Assembly (NCBI RefSeq): GCF_034932065.1
Contig: NZ_JAYGHP010000002.1
Coordinates: 1-64,000, forward strand
Source of the DNA: Crocosphaera sp. UHCC 0190
GTDB lineage: Bacteria; Cyanobacteriota; Cyanobacteriia; Cyanobacteriales; Microcystaceae
Length of the DNA stretch: 64,000 nt
Direction: 5' to 3'
This document shows positions 35,681-45,154 of the stretch, piece by piece. The notes below the pieces were generated by a model. That model did no database searches. It saw nothing but the letters and a program-made list of their open reading frames with translations, and was not told the origin of the DNA. Numbering within the stretch: the first letter of the stretch is position 1; every line of letters starts with the position of its first letter. The position numbers were made by a program, and so were the translations under genes.

Positions 35681-38600
35681 ATGTCAGTCAAAATCACTTT
35701 TTCGTCAGAATTAATGCAGAATTACAAGCAGGCTGAAGTTGTTGCACCAGATGCACAGTTTGAAGCACTGCAAACTAATGAGGGGCATTCCCTACTTTTT
35801 TCGATTGGAACAGATAATGTTTTTTACTTAACAAAAGAATCGGTAGATCATGCTACAGGCTGGGAAAAAACCGATTTAAGTAGTACCTTGTCTCAATATC
35901 ATAACGGATTACCTGTCGTTGCCAAAACCTTTGCTGTTTCACAAAGTATAAATAATGATAACGTTGACATTGCTTTAGCAATCACTGTGGATGGACAAGA
36001 TTATTTATATCTGGCACAGAACAATTCAAATTCCGATATTTCATGGAGTCAAAAGATTAACTGGCTAATTATGCCATTTGACGATAAAAACCATTCTTTT
36101 TCAAAAATTGCAATTAATGACATTTATATTGCTCAATCGCATAATGGGGAATATATTGTTATTGATATCATCAAGAATCCAGATGATACTCAAAAATTTG
36201 TTTTCAGATATTATATCGATCCCACAAAAAAAATCACAGGACAGTTCTGGAATGCCCATGATTTACCTGCCAATCTAGAGCCAGATCAAATCAAAAGTTG
36301 TCTAGGTAAAAGATCAAGAGAACGAGTTGAAGGAATTTATACTTTGGGCGATATAGATAACAAGCTTGAACTCATTTATACGCCTCTCTATAACCCTTTT
36401 GAACTTCGCGCTCCTGCCAATCCTGTCAGGTTAGTTACACCACCCTCTGCTTCTGCGATTGCGGTAGGATCAGCAGCTGATGGCAACTTTACGGATCTTT
36501 TTGTTGCTGGTGATAAAGCACTTTATTATTTCCCCTACAATCAACAACAAGGTGAGAAAGAGGGGATCAAGGTTTTTGAAAATGATATTTTCCTTGATGT
36601 CCAAAAGTTATTCGTTCACACAACTGATTCTAAAGTTATTGTTTGGGGTTTGAACAGGGAGCAGGAAATTTTTTATACAACTTGTAGCAAGACGAATATC
36701 AAAAATCCCTCTGCTTGGAGCTATCCTCTTGCTCTTTTAAATGGAGTTGAACAAGTGACTCCTTATGTCAACTGTGTCAATGATGGTAATACTTTTTTCG
36801 CTCATGTCGGTGGTAATCAGTTAAAGAAAGCTGTCCAATCTCCAGAAACAACTATCTGGAAATATCATGATATTTTATTGCCTCCTCTACAACAAGACGC
36901 TACATCCTTAAAATTTAACTCTTATACAACAAGGATTCATATTGCTGACGATAAAAATTCCCCTATATCTGAGGCTAAAATCAAATTAGGTTCTCTTGAT
37001 CGTTGTAGTGTTTATATTAATAATCGTTACTATGTTTTGGATAAAGAACCGATTGAGATTACTTCCGACTCAATGGGAGGAATCACCATTGTTGAAAAAG
37101 TCAGTAGTCTCAAAGGATCTTGTTTCAAGATTTATGGAAATGATGGTAAGGTGATCAGCATTAACCCGATGGATAAACCAAGGGAAAAAGTTGAACAACT
37201 CGATAGTGTAGAAAAGTTAAATAATGCCAAGATTGAGTATGGAGCAATTGGTTCTACACCTAAAACCTTAGTTTCATCCTCTACCAGCGATGCTGACAAA
37301 CAAGCTGTTGTCGATTCCATCAAACAACTTGCAACAGTTTCACAATCTCTACCTGCTGATGGTTCTGTCAAAACTGCAACTCCTACAACTACTTCATCCT
37401 TATCTGCTGTTCCTCATAGTCAGATTTTTGCTTTAGCAGTTGAACCAAATTCTGTTAACGCTTTTACTGGTGCTAATGCGGTTGCACTTCCCGCCCATAA
37501 TTTTTCTACTAGCAACGGCTTCAGTGACTTTACCAGTGCGATTGAGGTTGCGGCAGGGGATGTTATTAGCTTTTTTGAAAATATTGGGAAAGAAGTCTTT
37601 CATGTCTTTATTGTGGCGGCAGAAGATGCTTGGCATTTTATTGCCAAAATTGGTGAAAAAGCCTATCGATTTGTCATTGATTGTGCTGAAAAAGTAGCCC
37701 ACGCCCTTGAACTTGTTTTTAACGCCATCAAGACTTTTATTGGCGATCTTATTGACTATTTAAAATTCCTATTCAATTGGGAAGATTTTGTCCGCACCAA
37801 AGATGTATTCAAGAAACTTCTCCTTCTCTATTTCGATCATGTACTTGATGGTATTGAAGGCTTTAAAACAGACTTCAACGGTTTGATTACTGAGGCTAAA
37901 AATACAGTAGATGACTGGGCAGGAATCAAGCACGATGACTGGCAACCAAGTGTAGAAAATAGCAGTCATCCTCTCGGTTATCTACAAGCAATAACTGATA
38001 TTGGGGAAGTTTTTACTTCACCTGCCATGTTCCTCTTTCAGCATTTCGTTCATAATGCCCCGAATAGCCAAAGTCAAGGATCTAGTAGTGCTGCTGTAGA
38101 TGTAATTGACGATTTGCTCAATCGTGCCGTTCAGGCATTAGAGGACGAAGGTAATGTATTAATTGATGCAGTGAATCGAATTCAGTCCGAGTTGATAGGG
38201 AATTCTCAATATGAGTCACTTTCACTTAGTGATGTGCTGAAAAAACTCACAGCAATTGTTGTAGATGCACTGTTAAATAGCACGGAGGATCTGGTAGATC
38301 TCCTCATTGATGTCTTTGTTATTCTCGCACGAGCCGTCGTCGAAGCACTGGATACTCCGATTTGGATTCCTGTCCTCTCGGATATTTTGGAAGATGTCGG
38401 GATAAAAATTTCATTCTCCATGCTTGACGTGATTATGATGATTGGCGCAGTTCCTGCAACCTTGGTTTATAAGGGGATTAAAAATGCTGCTCCCTTCTCG
38501 TCGAATGACGGATTCAGCGACAAGATTCTTGCAGCAAAGGATCTTGACTCGTTGCGGACGGCGTTTGCTAGTAGGAACACAGGTGGTGGTGGAGGTGAAA

Positions 38601-39376
38601 TACACTCGGTAGCTCCTTACGAAATAGAATCAATGATGTCAATTGGCATAAAACCAATGATGTCAATCGCGGTAGCATCGGCAGATGATTCAGGTAAACA
38701 GGAGTCACCGTTTGTGCCTATCAAGCTCCCAGAAAATGCGCAGAATGCTATTTTCCTTGTAGGGCATACGATTGGTGGTGTTGTTGGTTTAATCTCTGCT
38801 GTATTGGCAGTGGCAGATGCGTTATCGGATCAAGGTAACAGTGAGTATGAAACGGCGGTAGGTATATCAGGAGTCGTAGGGGGTATGGCAGCTGGATTCT
38901 CAGCAGTTCTAGCAGGACCATATCCGATTCAGAATGCCGTGATGTCAAAAATCTCCACTGTCAGCACCGGTGCCACCCTATTAGGTCAGGTAGTATTCTT
39001 TCTTGCACCTAAGGTTATTGCCAAAAAACGTGGGATTACAGATGCCGCCGAGCTCCAATCTCTAACGACGAAGACGAAAAAAATAGGAACAGGGTTTGAT
39101 GCTACGATTGCTGTCTTGGCATTAGTACCGACTTGTTACCATTTCTCCGAGCTTTCGAGTTATCCAGCATCAAGGAATCGTACCGAAGCAATCCTTGATC
39201 AGACTAGCAATATCTGTAATTACCTTAGTCGGATCTGCGCCTTCGCAGTGCGGATGGATGAAGATCCGGAATCTAAGGCAATTCTTGCAGGTGTGATGGG
39301 AGTGCTGATCGCACTGTATGGCGGGCTACAGATTGCGGAGTCCATTACAGAGGCATCTGGTGGTCTTAGTGGTTGA
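35681..39376 (+). CDS. Large modular protein: propeller-like N-terminus, helical middle, hydrophobic C-terminus
   Basis: 1231 aa; strong ribosome site AAGGAG. Residues 30-400 have repeated beta units with aromatic closures (SLLFSIGTDNVFYLTKESVD, DYLYLAQNNSNSDISWSQKI, TDLFVAGDKALYYFPYNQQQ, VIVWGLNREQEIFYTTC), resembling lectin-type propellers. Residues 412-490 look like a small Ig-like domain and 500-600 a Ser/Thr-rich linker. Residues 620-760 hold amphipathic helices (EVFHVFIVAAEDAWHFIAKI, HALELVFNAIKTFIGDLIDY). Five hydrophobic stretches follow at about 1023-1048, 1060-1083, 1095-1115, 1137-1153 and 1199-1220. I recall similar unassigned proteins in fungi and some bacteria, unverified. No signal peptide. 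Membrane insertion is inference. Base composition rises in the 3' third. Confidence 0.65.
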   Translation: MSVKITFSSELMQNYKQAEVVAPDAQFEALQTNEGHSLLFSIGTDNVFYLTKESVDHATGWEKTDLSSTLSQYHNGLPVVAKTFAVSQSINNDNVDIALAITVDGQDYLYLAQNNSNSDISWSQKINWLIMPFDDKNHSFSKIAINDIYIAQSHNGEYIVIDIIKNPDDTQKFVFRYYIDPTKKITGQFWNAHDLPANLEPDQIKSCLGKRSRERVEGIYTLGDIDNKLELIYTPLYNPFELRAPANPVRLVTPPSASAIAVGSAADGNFTDLFVAGDKALYYFPYNQQQGEKEGIKVFENDIFLDVQKLFVHTTDSKVIVWGLNREQEIFYTTCSKTNIKNPSAWSYPLALLNGVEQVTPYVNCVNDGNTFFAHVGGNQLKKAVQSPETTIWKYHDILLPPLQQDATSLKFNSYTTRIHIADDKNSPISEAKIKLGSLDRCSVYINNRYYVLDKEPIEITSDSMGGITIVEKVSSLKGSCFKIYGNDGKVISINPMDKPREKVEQLDSVEKLNNAKIEYGAIGSTPKTLVSSSTSDADKQAVVDSIKQLATVSQSLPADGSVKTATPTTTSSLSAVPHSQIFALAVEPNSVNAFTGANAVALPAHNFSTSNGFSDFTSAIEVAAGDVISFFENIGKEVFHVFIVAAEDAWHFIAKIGEKAYRFVIDCAEKVAHALELVFNAIKTFIGDLIDYLKFLFNWEDFVRTKDVFKKLLLLYFDHVLDGIEGFKTDFNGLITEAKNTVDDWAGIKHDDWQPSVENSSHPLGYLQAITDIGEVFTSPAMFLFQHFVHNAPNSQSQGSSSAAVDVIDDLLNRAVQALEDEGNVLIDAVNRIQSELIGNSQYESLSLSDVLKKLTAIVVDALLNSTEDLVDLLIDVFVILARAVVEALDTPIWIPVLSDILEDVGIKISFSMLDVIMMIGAVPATLVYKGIKNAAPFSSNDGFSDKILAAKDLDSLRTAFASRNTGGGGGEIHSVAPYEIESMMSIGIKPMMSIAVASADDSGKQESPFVPIKLPENAQNAIFLVGHTIGGVVGLISAVLAVADALSDQGNSEYETAVGISGVVGGMAAGFSAVLAGPYPIQNAVMSKISTVSTGATLLGQVVFFLAPKVIAKKRGITDAAELQSLTTKTKKIGTGFDATIAVLALVPTCYHFSELSSYPASRNRTEAILDQTSNICNYLSRICAFAVRMDEDPESKAILAGVMGVLIALYGGLQIAESITEASGGLSG

Positions 39377-39460
39377 AATTGTCCCCGATTAGCATTTTGG
39401 GCGTTGCTGATTGATGGTATGATTTTTATCCTAGCGGTTTTTAAGGTCAAGTTAACCCCA

Positions 39461-40762
39461 ATGGGTACAATTCAAACACTACCAGGTACAAAGGATATTC
39501 TGCCAGAGGAGATTGGTTATTGGCAATATGTGGAAACTATTGCCACTCAAATTCTCAGTCGCGCTATGTATCAAGAAATTCGTCCCCCCATTTTTGAGCA
39601 AACCTCTCTCTTTGAACGGGGTATCGGGGAAGGGACGGACGTGGTAGGTAAGGAAATGTATACTTTTACTGACCGGGGCGATCGCTCTGTAACTCTCCGT
39701 CCTGAAGGAACTGCAGGGGTCGTGCGTGCTTTTTTACAAAATAACCTCTATGCCGCAGGTGGGGTACAACGTCTTTGGTATTGTGGCCCGATGTTTCGTT
39801 ATGAACGACCTCAAGCGGGTCGTCAGCGACAATTTCATCAAATTGGGTTAGAATTAATCGGCACGGGTGATCCGAGGGCTGATGTGGAAGCGATCGCCTT
39901 AGCAACGGATATTCTCAAAGCTTTGGGTTTACAAAGTTTAAAATTAGATATTAATTCCGTGGGCGATCGCAGCGATCGACAACAGTATCGAGAGGCGTTA
40001 GTTAACTATTTTTTACCTTATAAAGATGAATTAGATCCCGACTCTCAAGATCGTTTAGAACGGAACCCCTTACGCATTTTAGATAGTAAGGATCAACGTA
40101 CTAAAGAAATTAATCAAAATGCGCCCAATATCTTGCAATATTTAGGTAAGGAGTCTCATAAACATTTTGAGCAAGTCCAACAATTATTAACTGATTTAGG
40201 CATTGAATATCACTTAAATCCTTGTTTAGTGCGAGGCTTAGATTACTATACCCATACTGCCTTTGAAATTCAATCCGATGATTTGGGGGCCCAAGCAACC
40301 GTGTGCGGAGGTGGGCGTTATGATGGGTTAGTGGCAGAATTAGGCGGGGGCCAAACTCCGGCGGTGGGATGGGCGATCGGCATGGAACGCTTAATTATTT
40401 TGCTGAAACAATTGAAAACATCCCCCCAAATGTCTCCAGATCTCTACATTGTTTCGCGGGGAGAAGCCGCAGAGGCCCAGGGGTTAATCTTAGCCCAAAA
40501 GTTGCGTTTTGAGGGCTTAACGGTGGAATTAGATATGAGTGGGAGTGCTTTTGGTAAGCAGTTTAAACGGGCCGATCGCAGTGGGGCGATCGCTTGTTTG
40601 GTTTTGGGAGATGAGGAAGCAGAAAACAAGATGGTTCAACTGAAGTGGTTAACCACCAAAGAACAAGAACAACTCACCCAAGAAAAATTACTTAACAATA
40701 TTGGGGAACTTAAGGAGCAAGTTGACAGACATAAAAAAACAACTACTCACTCAACACAATAA
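39461..40762 (+). CDS. hisS: Histidyl-tRNA synthetase
   Basis: 433 aa from [17 protein letters not shown]; the frame is open 19 codons further, but this is the family start. Class II synthetase: motif 1 region [20 protein letters not shown], motif 2 [19 protein letters not shown], histidine-binding [12 protein letters not shown], motif 3 [11 protein letters not shown]. The C-terminal anticodon-binding domain is complete, with a Lys/Thr-rich tail. The next gene starts 14 bases downstream and is probably co-transcribed. Confidence 0.97.
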   Translation: MGTIQTLPGTKDILPEEIGYWQYVETIATQILSRAMYQEIRPPIFEQTSLFERGIGEGTDVVGKEMYTFTDRGDRSVTLRPEGTAGVVRAFLQNNLYAAGGVQRLWYCGPMFRYERPQAGRQRQFHQIGLELIGTGDPRADVEAIALATDILKALGLQSLKLDINSVGDRSDRQQYREALVNYFLPYKDELDPDSQDRLERNPLRILDSKDQRTKEINQNAPNILQYLGKESHKHFEQVQQLLTDLGIEYHLNPCLVRGLDYYTHTAFEIQSDDLGAQATVCGGGRYDGLVAELGGGQTPAVGWAIGMERLIILLKQLKTSPQMSPDLYIVSRGEAAEAQGLILAQKLRFEGLTVELDMSGSAFGKQFKRADRSGAIACLVLGDEEAENKMVQLKWLTTKEQEQLTQEKLLNNIGELKEQVDRHKKTTTHSTQ

Positions 40763-40776
40763 ACATAATAAAACCG

Positions 40777-41886
40777 ATGAAGTCTTGGGAATTCCTCATC
40801 CAAAAAGAAGGCGATCGTCAATGGCATCCTATTAATTCTCCTACCTGGCAATTAGAAGCCGGAAAATACCGCATCCTCGCCCAATCTAACCGTTTTAATA
40901 GTATTCTTGAAGTTCGTATTACTTGCCAAAGTGGAGAAGGGCAACAATATCAACGTCGGGTTAATTCCCAAGGGTTAGTAATGATTCTTCCCTATACTGA
41001 ATTATCCCCAGGAACTATTTGGGATATTCGCTGTTATGGGGATGTTTTATCAGAGTTTTTAGGGGAAAATTGGCAAGAAAAACTGACCTTAACTATTTTA
41101 CCATCGGTTGTTACCAATAATCCTGTACCTGTTGCAGAAATTTCCCCTAATTCTTCATTACAGTTATCTAATTCTGGAAATTCTCAAGCCCAATATTACC
41201 TACAGCAATTAGAACAGTTATTACGAGAAAAAGTTGAGCCAACTTTAAATAATCATCAGGTAGAAGAATCTGAAGCTATTCCTGAAGAAGCTGAAATAAA
41301 ACCGTTAATTAAATTAAGTTTAGAACAGCAAGATTTGATGAGAAATCCTGATGAAAACATTAATTTATCAGGGAATATTGAAGCCATTGCTATTAAAGGA
41401 GATCTCGCTTTCACGGGGAAACTACGCTGTCAATTGAAAGATCCTGAAACAGAAGAAATTCTATTAACAGAGGAATATGTTTTGTCTGATGAAAGACTTC
41501 CTTATCAGTTTAATTATACTTTAGAAATTCCTCAAGCCATTAATAGTGATACTTTGGCAGGAGAGGTTGTGTTAGAAACTATGAGGGGCTTTATACTGGA
41601 TGAGAGTTCCTTTTCCCTGGTGACTCATCAATATAATCCGGTTAATTATACCATTGAATTAGTGGACACAGAAAATGAAGATGCCTATCGGTTTGATTTA
41701 GAATTATCGGAACGAGTCAAGGCGGTTTCTAATCATCTAGAATTACCAGATACTAATAAATATTCACAGTTATTTCCGTCATCATTCTATCAATCTCGAA
41801 AGGTTTTACCCCCTAAATTAAATCGTAATGTAAATCCTGGAATTAAGACACATAAACAGTTAAAATTACCTCAAATTGCTCGTTAA
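40777..41886 (+). CDS. Conserved hypothetical protein with beta-sandwich segments
   Basis: 369 aa, family not recognised. The N-terminal 115 residues are beta-rich with aromatic strands (WEFLIQKEGDRQWHPINSPT, WQLEAGKYRILAQSNRF), like an Ig or carbohydrate-binding fold. A polar linker with an Asn/Gln-rich and acidic part follows (140-200), then a second beta domain about 200-300 (IAIKGDLAFTGKLRCQLKDP) and a basic tail (KVLPPKLNRNVNPGIKTHKQ). No signal peptide. Fourteen bases after hisS and followed by a good terminator, so hisS and this gene form an operon. Confidence 0.7.
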   Translation: MKSWEFLIQKEGDRQWHPINSPTWQLEAGKYRILAQSNRFNSILEVRITCQSGEGQQYQRRVNSQGLVMILPYTELSPGTIWDIRCYGDVLSEFLGENWQEKLTLTILPSVVTNNPVPVAEISPNSSLQLSNSGNSQAQYYLQQLEQLLREKVEPTLNNHQVEESEAIPEEAEIKPLIKLSLEQQDLMRNPDENINLSGNIEAIAIKGDLAFTGKLRCQLKDPETEEILLTEEYVLSDERLPYQFNYTLEIPQAINSDTLAGEVVLETMRGFILDESSFSLVTHQYNPVNYTIELVDTENEDAYRFDLELSERVKAVSNHLELPDTNKYSQLFPSSFYQSRKVLPPKLNRNVNPGIKTHKQLKLPQIAR

Positions 41887-41909
41887 TCGATTAACTTGAT
41901 TTGTCCAAT

Positions 41910-41932
41910 ATCAGGGAATACCTGATTTTTTT
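41910..41932 (+). terminator. Rho-independent terminator after the hisS operon
   Basis: ATCAGG, five-base loop, CCTGAT, then a run of seven Ts. It lies 24 bases past the stop codon. Confidence 0.8.
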
Positions 41933-41945
41933 GACATCCACAATA

Positions 41946-42080
41946 CTAAACAAGTTGTAATGATTGACCAAATAGTTTAGGTTGTGGTAAAGGTTCGTTA
42001 TTATGTGACCATTTTGTATGACTCCCTTTCGCGGGTTCATCGATAAATCCTGCTTTTTTTAGTGGATTAACGGGGTTAAT
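41946..42080 (-). pseudogene. Possible HicA toxin remnant
   Basis: An open minus-strand frame of 44 codons without a start reads NPLKKAGFIDEPAKGSHTKW and then unrelated sequence to a TAG. The LKKAGF...KGSHxKW pattern is the catalytic core of one HicA subfamily. The N-terminal helix start and the C-terminal strands are absent. Nothing else gene-like is visible in this 300-base gap apart from the terminator and the repeat at 42105. Confidence 0.4.
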
Positions 42081-42104
42081 TCAAGTTATTTTGAAACAGA
42101 ATAA

Positions 42105-42180
42105 GTAGGGTTTTGATGGGTTACGACGGATAGTTAAGTTAATAAATACTTTAATCTTATTGCCGTCTAACCCATCCTAC
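42105..42180. repeat. Inverted repeat with GTAGG...CCTAC ends, family E
   Basis: Left arm GTAGGGTTTTGATGGGTTAC + GACGG, right arm CCGTCTAACCCATCCTAC, 33 bases apart; the left arm has a 6-base and a 1-base insertion relative to the right. The GTAGG/CCTAC termini are shared with families A, B and D. It sits beside the stop codon of the NeuB fusion gene. Confidence 0.6.
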
Positions 42181-42186
42181 AAAGGA

Positions 42187-44436
42187 TTACTTGAATAACT
42201 TTTCTAACCTTTCCAAAGCTATCCAAAAACCTTCCCCTTCGTTTTTATGGCCTTGCCAAATTTCAGGAATAAAGGAAGCATTCGGGGCCGTTTTGTTTAA
42301 GTCTTCTGCTAAGGCCGGAAAATCTACATTTCCATCTCCTATTTGTAACCCTTCTCCATCTAATCCCTGTGCATCAGCAATGTGTAAATGTGCTGTATAG
42401 GGCCCCACTTGTTCCATAAACTCTTTAAAGGAAAAATTATGATGATTACAAGCTAATTTAGAGTGAGAGGTATCTAAACAAACCCGATAGTTATTTTGTG
42501 AGCAAAATTCCGCAATATCTTGAGGATCAACAAATAAATTATGATATCTTTGTCCCCCAAAATGCCAGGGAAAGGGTGGCATAGTTTGCGGGATAATTTC
42601 GACTTCTTCACTGTCTAATTTAGATAAACTGTCTAACAGTAAATCATAATATTTTTGACGTTGTGTAATGGGTAAGGGTTCATCAAGAGTAAACCCACCA
42701 ATATTCGTAACAATTAAGGGTTGAGATGCTTTTTTGAAGAAGGGTTTTAGCTTCCGAGTAATATCAATTACCCGCTGTAATTCTTGAATAGAATGATTAC
42801 GATAATTAGCATCCAGAGAACATAAATCTAAGACATGATCACCAGCAAATAATTCAGGACTATGAATCACATAATCGAGTTCATAAACTTGGTCAAAATA
42901 TTGATGTATCTCCTGTTCTAAATCTTTATAACTGAGGTGAAATTCTAATAAATCTGGGTTGGATTTTGGTAATAGTTTGGTGAAATCATGATAACGAACA
43001 GGTAAACCCCAAGGACGATTAAATTGATAATTTTTAGCCGTAACTTGCGCTTCTTCTAAGTCACTTAAGAAGAAAAAATCTCCTGCTTTAAATTGTCGTT
43101 TTGCGGTCTTACCAATTAACTCTTTTTTGCGATTGGGTTGTAGTCCTTTTCCTGGACTTTTAATCTCGATCATTGCCTCTGTAATGACCTGTCCAGGCTT
43201 TAAATTACAGTTAATAATTAAACTCTTAGCCAGGGTTTCTCGATTCATTAATTCTCCCTGACTTAACCGTCTTTCTCCCGACGTTCCTAATGCTTCTTCT
43301 ACTTGACGAATTCCCTCAACCATCGCTTTGAATTCCTGGGGTAACAAGCTTACTTTATGGTCATTTCCTTCCATAGATTTATCAAGGGTAAAGTGTTTTT
43401 CAATCACTTTTGCACCCTTGGCAATGGCAGCGATCGCCACATGAATTCCCCGTTCATGTCCCGAATATCCGACGGGGCAATCTCCTAATTCTTTTAAGCG
43501 AGTAATATAGTTAAGATTGACATCTTTAAAGGGTGCAGGATAGGTAGAATTACAATGTAATAAAACATACATTGCTCCCCATCTTTGTAATAATTGAACT
43601 GATTGACTAATTTCTGCTTCAGTGGACATTCCCGTTGAACAAATTAGGGGTTTTCCTGTTTTTGCCAATGCCTTCAATAATTGATGATTAGTTAAGTCAG
43701 CAGAGGCCACTTTATAAGCAACCATGCCATAATTTTCTAGGATATTTAAACTATCTAAATCCCAAGGAGTACATAAGGGTAAAACCCCTTTTTCTTTACA
43801 ATAATCAAAGGCTTCTAACATTTCTTCATCAGAAAGTTGAAAGCGTGATAGTAAATCTAGGGTATATTGTGAGCCTAAATCTTCACTAGCATCATTGGCA
43901 TTTCCTGCATTATGATAGAGAGATTTAAGACTTCTTAATTGGAATTTGGCACAGTTTGCACCAGCAGTAATCGCCTCATCAATTAACTTTTTAGCTAACT
44001 CTAAACTGCCATTGTGATTGTTGCCAATTTCTGCAATAATAAAAGCAGGAGAATCCCCATTAATCAGAAAGTCACCGATAGTAATTTCATCGGGACGTTT
44101 ACGAGCGATCGCCACTAAATGATCGTTGCTATCTAGTAGAGGAATAAATTCAATTTGCTCGGAAAAATAACTTTCAATTTTTTCTGGATCTTCATCAAAA
44201 GAAGCGTATTTAAACTGTTTATTACTAATATTAGAAACCGACTGATTAAGCTCAATAGTATTTTGTCCCACTAACCACCGTCGAAAGTCACCATCTGTCA
44301 GCACTCCTTCTAACACCCCTGACTCGGTGACTGAAAAAATAATGCGACTTTTATTATCACTAATCTTTTTCAGTGCGTTAAGAATGCTGTCTTCAGAGAA
44401 GACGATATATTTAGAAAGGTTTCTATCAATTAGCAT
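42187..44436 (-). CDS. CBS-NeuB-SAF-TIM barrel fusion protein (sialic acid synthase-like)
   Basis: 749 aa. Residues 1-112 are a CBS pair (VLEGVLTDGDFRRWL, IPLLDSNDHLVAIARKRP). Residues 130-375 are a NeuB-type synthase: FIIAEIGNNHNGSLELAKKL, AGANCAKFQLRS, KPLICSTGMSTEAEI, YSGHERG and the metal/PEP region EKHFTLDKSMEGNDH. Residues about 400-465 are an SAF/antifreeze-like cap. Residues about 490-749 are a xylose isomerase-like TIM barrel (CLDTSHSKLACNHHNFS, LHIADAQGLDGEG). NeuB enzymes condense PEP with an N-acyl amino sugar to form nonulosonic acids; the extra barrel could be an epimerase for the precursor and the CBS pair a nucleotide sensor (inference). Confidence 0.88.
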   Translation of the reverse strand: MLIDRNLSKYIVFSEDSILNALKKISDNKSRIIFSVTESGVLEGVLTDGDFRRWLVGQNTIELNQSVSNISNKQFKYASFDEDPEKIESYFSEQIEFIPLLDSNDHLVAIARKRPDEITIGDFLINGDSPAFIIAEIGNNHNGSLELAKKLIDEAITAGANCAKFQLRSLKSLYHNAGNANDASEDLGSQYTLDLLSRFQLSDEEMLEAFDYCKEKGVLPLCTPWDLDSLNILENYGMVAYKVASADLTNHQLLKALAKTGKPLICSTGMSTEAEISQSVQLLQRWGAMYVLLHCNSTYPAPFKDVNLNYITRLKELGDCPVGYSGHERGIHVAIAAIAKGAKVIEKHFTLDKSMEGNDHKVSLLPQEFKAMVEGIRQVEEALGTSGERRLSQGELMNRETLAKSLIINCNLKPGQVITEAMIEIKSPGKGLQPNRKKELIGKTAKRQFKAGDFFFLSDLEEAQVTAKNYQFNRPWGLPVRYHDFTKLLPKSNPDLLEFHLSYKDLEQEIHQYFDQVYELDYVIHSPELFAGDHVLDLCSLDANYRNHSIQELQRVIDITRKLKPFFKKASQPLIVTNIGGFTLDEPLPITQRQKYYDLLLDSLSKLDSEEVEIIPQTMPPFPWHFGGQRYHNLFVDPQDIAEFCSQNNYRVCLDTSHSKLACNHHNFSFKEFMEQVGPYTAHLHIADAQGLDGEGLQIGDGNVDFPALAEDLNKTAPNASFIPEIWQGHKNEGEGFWIALERLEKLFK

Positions 44437-44519
44437 GGTTGATCGGTTCTCTGATACATTAACTCTAATCTAAGGAATAATATAACATTTTTGTTGATGG
44501 ACATATTTAACAGTCAGTA

Positions 44520-44541
44520 GGGACATAATATATTATGTCCC
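44520..44541. repeat. 22-bp palindrome, family B-like
   Basis: GGGACATAATATATTATGTC followed by CC; perfect. Preceded by GTA, so it resembles the first half of the family B element. It lies beside the stop codon of the Rieske fragment. Confidence 0.6.
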
Positions 44542-44548
44542 TTATATA

Positions 44549-44953
44549 TTATTCAGCTTGTAATTGCTGAGTTAATATGTGATGAAAATGACGAATGCGA
44601 GACTCTTGATAAGTCCCTAAAGTAATGCCTGGTTTGGCGGCAGTTTTTAAGCCTTTTTGAAGGCGATCAAGGTTTGAGGTATCTTGATCTAAAACTGCTC
44701 CTAGTCCCCCTAATTCTGGTGCATCTGACCACTTTTCATTGGTGGTTAACCAGCGAGTTTTAGCCACAGGGGGATATTTCCCTTCTGGACAAGGTTGTAG
44801 TAGCAATACATCCATGATACAAGCATCAGGATCATTGCCATAGGGACGAAAGCGAAATTGCAGGGGTGAACCCACTCCGGGCCAACTCATAAAATTAGGG
44901 AAAATAAAGTAAGAAATTGCATCTAACATTTCACTGTCAGAAACGATCGGGAC
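44549..44953 (-). pseudogene. Rieske-type ring-hydroxylating oxygenase, C-terminal fragment
   Basis: The frame reads PIVSDSEMLDAISYFIFPNF, FMSWPGVGSPLQFRFRPYGN, APELGGLGAVLDQDTSNLDR and YQESRIRHFHHILTQQL: the end of the catalytic domain of an oxygenase alpha subunit. The Rieske [2Fe-2S] domain and the iron-binding histidines, about 300 residues, are missing; a TGA lies just upstream of the matching part. A 126-aa product from ATG 44929 is possible but could not be an oxygenase. It follows the carbamoyltransferase/SxtJ/SxtK-like genes on the same strand. Confidence 0.75.
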
Positions 44954-44992
44954 TCAATTTTTGTGCAGTCATCAGTTAAGTCAAGTAAACGT

Positions 44993-45154
44993 CTAAAATA
45001 AAGTATAAATGAAAGGGGCGATCGCTGATCCTTGAGTAAAGACAATTAATGCACCTAATAGCACTAATGTAATAATTAAAGGAGCTAACCAATACTTTTT
45101 ACGCTCCTTTAAAAATCCCCAAAGATCTTTTAATAAATCAAAAAATGCTTCCAT
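44993..45154 (-). CDS. DUF5989/SxtK-like small membrane protein
   Basis: 53 aa: MEAFFDLLKDLWGFLKERKK, then one membrane segment WLAPLIITLVLLGALIVF and a short tail FIYTLF. Its ATG overlaps the stop codon of the SxtJ-like gene (TAATG). Known: this small protein constantly follows SxtJ and an O-carbamoyltransferase in many bacteria, and its function is unknown. Confidence 0.85.
   Translation of the reverse strand: MEAFFDLLKDLWGFLKERKKYWLAPLIITLVLLGALIVFTQGSAIAPFIYTLF

Noticed and set aside
37132..38948. Minus-strand open frames of 64-89 codons opposite the 1231-aa gene
   Set aside because: No ribosome site or family resemblance; they are fully contained in a long, well-formed gene on the other strand and are best explained as chance.
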